Notes under the pieces: model-generated | Told to the model about the DNA's origin: nothing | Seen by the model: the letters and a program-made list of their open reading frames with translations, nothing else | The model's database searches: none | Source: AC-37 sp036389105 | GTDB lineage: Bacteria; Actinomycetota; Thermoleophilia; Solirubrobacterales; Thermoleophilaceae | NCBI GenBank assembly: GCA_036389105.1 | Contig: DASVQK010000162.1 | Coordinates: 1-32,852 of the forward strand | Direction of reading: 5' to 3' | Length of the DNA stretch: 32,852 nucleotides | Shown here: piece after piece, positions 29,704-32,852 of the stretch | Position numbering within the stretch: position 1 is the stretch's first letter | Layout: each line of letters starts with the position of its first letter | Made by a program: the position numbers and the translations under genes

Positions 29704-30540
29704 GTGCAGTCGCTCACGGTCGCGGTTTCGCTGGTGGTGGCGGCCGTGGTGGCTCCGCCCCTCGTCCGCGGGCTGCGCGACCAGGGCTTCGCCCGCGAGA
29801 ACTACCGCGGTGCCACGGTGGCGTTCCCGGCCGGCATCGCCATCCCGGTGGTCGCGCTGATCGCGCTCATCCCGCTCTCGCTGATCGCGCAGGTGGGCGA
29901 CCAGGACGTGTTCCGCCCCGGGTTCGGGGGCGCGACCCTCTACGTGCTGGGCGTCGCGCTGCTCGGGCTGCTGGACGACCTGGTGGGCAGCCGCCTGCCG
30001 GCGCGCGGCTGGCGCGGCCACGCTCGGGCGGCGGCCGGCGGCGGCCTGTCCACGGGCGCGATCAAGGCCGCCGGCTCGCTCGGGCTGGCGCTGTTCGTGA
30101 CGGCCGCCAGCGGGCTCGACACCGGCCGCTACCTGCTCGCGACGGCCGTGCTCGTGGTGGCCACCAACCTGTTCAACCTGCTCGACCTGCGCCCGGGGCG
30201 CTCGATCAAGGCGCTCCTGCTGCTCGGCGTCGGCCTCAGCGCGGGCGCCGCCACCCTCGAGCCGCTCTGGAAGCTCGGCATCTTCGTCGCGCCGCTGATC
30301 GTGCTGCTGCCGCTCGACCTGCGCGAGCGCGGCATGCTCGGCGACACCGGGTCGTACGCGATCGGCGCTGTGGCGGGCCTGTGGCTCGTCTACTCCCTCG
30401 ACACGCTCGGCCAGGCGATCGCGCTTGCCGTCATGGCCGCCGTTACCGTGTACGGCGAGTTCCGCTCGATCGCCCGGGTGATCGATCGGACGCCCGTCTT
30501 ACGTCATCTAGACTCGCTCGGAAGGATCTCGCATGCCTGA
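29704..30540 (+). CDS. MraY/WecA-like polyprenyl-phosphate sugar-1-phosphate transferase homologue
   Basis: 278 residues, mostly hydrophobic with about 8-9 membrane helices. The superfamily motifs are in order: LGLLDDLVGSR (the DDxx motif), NLFNLLDLRPGRSIK (corresponding to NxxNxxDGxDGLA) and GMLGDTGSYAIGAVAG (GDxGS). Relatives transfer a sugar-1-phosphate from a UDP-sugar to a polyprenyl phosphate for peptidoglycan, teichoic acid or glycan synthesis. It is shorter than MraY (~320-360), and the second motif has RPG where DGLDG is usual, so substrate or activity may differ. It lies between steB and pyrG, which are adjacent in mycobacteria, and its last 8 bases overlap the pyrG start. Confidence 0.78.
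   Translation: MQSLTVAVSLVVAAVVAPPLVRGLRDQGFARENYRGATVAFPAGIAIPVVALIALIPLSLIAQVGDQDVFRPGFGGATLYVLGVALLGLLDDLVGSRLPARGWRGHARAAAGGGLSTGAIKAAGSLGLALFVTAASGLDTGRYLLATAVLVVATNLFNLLDLRPGRSIKALLLLGVGLSAGAATLEPLWKLGIFVAPLIVLLPLDLRERGMLGDTGSYAIGAVAGLWLVYSLDTLGQAIALAVMAAVTVYGEFRSIARVIDRTPVLRHLDSLGRISHA
30509..30532 (+). promoter_or_regulatory. pyrG promoter -10 and ribosome binding site
   Basis: TAGACT (30509-30514, TAnnnT) is followed by GGAAGGA (30520-30526) and ATG 30533, giving a short leader with a Shine-Dalgarno. The whole element lies inside the 3' end of the MraY-like gene. No long pyrimidine-rich attenuator leader is present. Confidence 0.45.
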
Positions 30541-32236
30541 GTCGCGCCCGCAGACACGGTTCATCTTCATCACCGGGGGCGTGGTGTCGGCGCTTGGGAA
30601 GGGGATAGCCGCAGCGTCCATCGGGCGCCTGCTGGTGGCGCGCGGGTTCAGCGTCACGCTCCAGAAGTTCGACCCGTACATCAACGTCGACCCGGGCACG
30701 ATGAGCCCGTTCCAGCACGGCGAGGTGTTCGTCACCGAGGACGGCTCCGAGACCGACCTGGACCTCGGGCACTACGAGCGCTTCACCGACGTCAACACCA
30801 CGCGCGGCTCCAACGTCACCGCCGGCGCCATCTACAACTCGGTCATCCGGCGCGAGCGCCGCGGCGACTACCTCGGCGGCACCGTGCAGGTCATCCCGCA
30901 CATCACCGACGAGATCAAGCAGCGCATCCGCCTGGTGGCCGAGGCGCAGGACGTCGACTTCGTGATCACCGAGATCGGCGGCACGGTGGGCGACATCGAG
31001 TCGCTGCCGTTCCTCGAGGCGCTGCGCCAGTTCCAGGTCAGCGAGGGCCGCGACCGGTCGATGTTCGTGCACCTGACGCTGGTCCCGTTCCTGGGCCACG
31101 CGGGCGAGCTCAAGACCAAGCCCACGCAGCACTCCGTCCAGGAGCTGCGCCGGATCGGCATCCAGCCGCACCTCCTGATCTGCCGCTCCGAGGGCGCGCT
31201 GTCGCGCGAGATCCGGGACAAGATCGGGCTGTTCGCCAACCTGCCGGTCGAGGCGGTCATCTCGGCGCGCGACGTCGACTCGATCTACAAGGTGCCGCTG
31301 TACTTCCGCGCCGAGGGCCTGGACGACCAGATCCTCGAGCACTTCCGGATCGAGGGCGCCCCGCCGGCCGAGCTGTCCGAGTGGGAGGCGCTGGTCAAGC
31401 GCGCCGACTCGGCGGGCGACGTGGTCCGCATCGGGATGGTGGGCAAGTACACCCAGCTCTCCGACGCGTACCTGTCGGTCAACGAGGCGCTGGGCCATGC
31501 CGGCTTCCACAACGACGCGCGCGTGGACATCCGCTGGGTGGACGCCGAGGGCCTGGACAGCGCGGACACCGAGCGCCAGCTCGAGGAGTGCGACGGCATC
31601 CTGATCCCGGGCGGGTTCGGGGTGCGGGGCGTGGAGGGCAAGATCCGCGCCGCGCGCTGGGCGCGCGAGAACGGCGTGCCGTACCTGGGCATCTGCCTGG
31701 GCATGCAGATCGCCGTGTCGGAGTACGCCCGCCACGTCGTGGGCATGGACGGGGCCAACTCCACCGAGTTCGACCCCGAGACGCCGTTCCCGGTCATCGA
31801 TCTGCTGCCCGAGCAGAAGGAGGTGCGCGACATGGGCGGCACGATGCGCCTCGGGGCCGACCCCGTCAAGCTCCATGCCGGCACGCGCGGTCAGGAGATC
31901 TACGGCGAGCAGGTGATCTACGAGCGCCACCGCCACCGCTACGAGGTCAACAACCACCTGCGCAAGCGCCTGGAGCAGGCGGGCCTCGTCTGCTCGGGCA
32001 CGTCGCCCGACGACCGGCTCGTGGAGCTGATCGAGCTCCCCGACCACCCGTTCTTCGTCGCCTCGCAGTACCACCCCGAGTTCAAGTCGCGGCCGCTGCG
32101 ACCGCAGCCGCTGTTCCGCGAGTTCGTCCGCGCCGCGCTCGAGCGCGCCCGCGAGCGGGCGCCGGAGCCGCGGAGCGAGCCCGCGCCGGCCGATCGCGCG
32201 CCCGTCGAGGGCGCCGGGCGCCGCTTCACCGCTTGA
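30533..32236 (+). CDS. pyrG: CTP synthase
   Basis: 567 residues. It aminates UTP to CTP using glutamine. N-terminal synthetase domain: FIFITGGVVSALGKGIAAAS (P-loop), KFDPYINVDPGTMSPFQHGEVFV and FTDVNTTRGSNVTAG. C-terminal class I glutaminase domain: nucleophile Cys388 in LGICLGMQ and His514/Glu516 in YHPEF. A ~25-residue Pro/Arg/Glu-rich tail follows. The ATG 30533 start has a good GGAAGGA. The gene order steA-steB-pyrG is conserved in actinobacteria apart from the inserted MraY-like gene. The stop overlaps the next start as TTGA. Confidence 0.97.
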   Translation: MPESRPQTRFIFITGGVVSALGKGIAAASIGRLLVARGFSVTLQKFDPYINVDPGTMSPFQHGEVFVTEDGSETDLDLGHYERFTDVNTTRGSNVTAGAIYNSVIRRERRGDYLGGTVQVIPHITDEIKQRIRLVAEAQDVDFVITEIGGTVGDIESLPFLEALRQFQVSEGRDRSMFVHLTLVPFLGHAGELKTKPTQHSVQELRRIGIQPHLLICRSEGALSREIRDKIGLFANLPVEAVISARDVDSIYKVPLYFRAEGLDDQILEHFRIEGAPPAELSEWEALVKRADSAGDVVRIGMVGKYTQLSDAYLSVNEALGHAGFHNDARVDIRWVDAEGLDSADTERQLEECDGILIPGGFGVRGVEGKIRAARWARENGVPYLGICLGMQIAVSEYARHVVGMDGANSTEFDPETPFPVIDLLPEQKEVRDMGGTMRLGADPVKLHAGTRGQEIYGEQVIYERHRHRYEVNNHLRKRLEQAGLVCSGTSPDDRLVELIELPDHPFFVASQYHPEFKSRPLRPQPLFREFVRAALERARERAPEPRSEPAPADRAPVEGAGRRFTA

Positions 32237-32852
32237 CCACGGCCGCCGCCCCGCGCGCCGGCGCCGCCGAGAAGGAGCGGATGGTGCGCGAGTTCGTCCG
32301 CCTGTGCGAGATCGAGAGCCCGTCGGGACGCGAGCGGGCGATGGCCGACGCGGTGGCGGGCGAGCTGCGCGCGCTCGGCGTCCGGGTGGACGAGGACGCG
32401 ACCGGCGGCGAGACCGGATCCGACGCGGGCAACCTGCTGGCGCGGATCCCGGGCCCGCCGGACGCCCGCACGATCATGCTGTGCGCGCACATGGACACCG
32501 TTCCGCTGACGGGCCCGGTCGAGGTCCTGGAGGCCGACGGAGTGCTCACCAACCGCCACGACGCGATCCTGGGCGCGGACAACAAGGCCGCCGTGGCGGT
32601 CGTCCTGGCCGTGGCGCGTCGCTTTGCCGCGGAGCGGCCGCCCGTGGGGCTCGAGCTCGTCTTCACCACCTCCGAGGAGCCCGGGCTGCGCGGCGCCAAG
32701 GCGCTCGACAGGGACGCGCTGGCCAGCGAGTACGGCTTCGTGTTCGACCACGCCACGCCGATCGGCGACGTGATCGTGGCAGCGCCCAGCTACTTCCGCG
32801 TGGAGGGCCGCTTCCGCGGGCGTGCCGCGCACGCCGGCATCCGCCCGGAGGA
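32233..32852 (+). CDS. M20-family metallopeptidase, PepT-like (cut by window end)
   Basis: First ~206 residues of a gene running off the right edge. TTG 32233 overlaps the pyrG stop as TTGA; ATG 32281 is an alternative that would remove 16 low-complexity residues. Visible co-catalytic zinc motifs of family M20: LCAHMDTVP (His, Asp), LGADNKAAVAVVL (bridging Asp), FTTSEEPGLRGAK (catalytic Glu and ligand Glu) and VFDHATPIGDVIV. The lid/dimerisation domain begins at GRFRGRAAHAG. It is probably an aminotripeptidase-like or related aminoacyl-hydrolase; specificity is not determined. The second metal-binding region is outside the window. Confidence 0.85.
   Translation, partial: MTTAAAPRAGAAEKERMVREFVRLCEIESPSGRERAMADAVAGELRALGVRVDEDATGGETGSDAGNLLARIPGPPDARTIMLCAHMDTVPLTGPVEVLEADGVLTNRHDAILGADNKAAVAVVLAVARRFAAERPPVGLELVFTTSEEPGLRGAKALDRDALASEYGFVFDHATPIGDVIVAAPSYFRVEGRFRGRAAHAGIRPE

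Overview
The window is a very GC-rich (clearly above 70 %), densely packed bacterial chromosome segment. Gene order points to an actinobacterium. Two syntenic blocks known from Mycobacterium and relatives are recognisable: aroK-aroB-aroQ-pepQ-efp-nusB, and tlyA-nadK-recN-steA-steB(mctB)-pyrG. The fused AroK-AroB, the many leaderless-looking starts and the family content suggest a deep lineage such as Thermoleophilia, but that placement is inference.

Layout. (1) 1-3072: end of an aromatic-amino-acid operon (fused shikimate kinase/dehydroquinate synthase, type II dehydroquinase) and a Xaa-Pro-type peptidase, joined by GTGA overlaps. (2) 3085-14825: a block that separates pepQ from efp, which are neighbours in mycobacteria. 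It holds a type IV pilin-like gene, an SOS mutagenesis module (LexA box-imuB-DUF6504; LexA box-dnaE2), a DUF72 gene, a FIST sensor gene, an amidase, a metallo-beta-lactamase-fold hydrolase, a frameshifted GFA gene and a CADD/TenA-like oxygenase. Between imuB and dnaE2 lies decayed DNA: a hicAB toxin-antitoxin remnant, a DNA methyltransferase remnant and an intact 57-residue double zinc-finger gene. (3) 14900-18886: efp-nusB-xseB-ispA-dxs, tightly coupled; ispA appears to start at CTG. (4) 18897-22670: SDR and class III CoA-transferase (minus strand), then dinB with a third LexA box and an F420-type nitroreductase. (5) 22671-32852: a structured leader with a small ORF, then tlyA-nadK, a secreted glycosidase, recN, steA-steB, a MraY/WecA-like transferase, pyrG and the start of an M20 peptidase.

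How it fits together. imuB, dnaE2 and dinB form a local DNA-damage regulon: each start codon sits directly behind or on a near-identical palindrome CGAACATRYGTTCG. The ATG-proximal GAACAT of each box lies where the -10 hexamer (TAnnnT) lies at the leaderless-looking promoters of tlyA, efp, DUF72, the glycosidase and the MraY-like gene. The repressor site therefore seems to double as core promoter. ispA and dxs supply isoprenoid precursors; steA/steB and the MraY-like enzyme point to envelope and division; pyrG supplies CTP.

No rRNA, tRNA, CRISPR array, insertion sequence or complete mobile element was seen. The first gene may begin upstream, and the last gene runs off the right edge.
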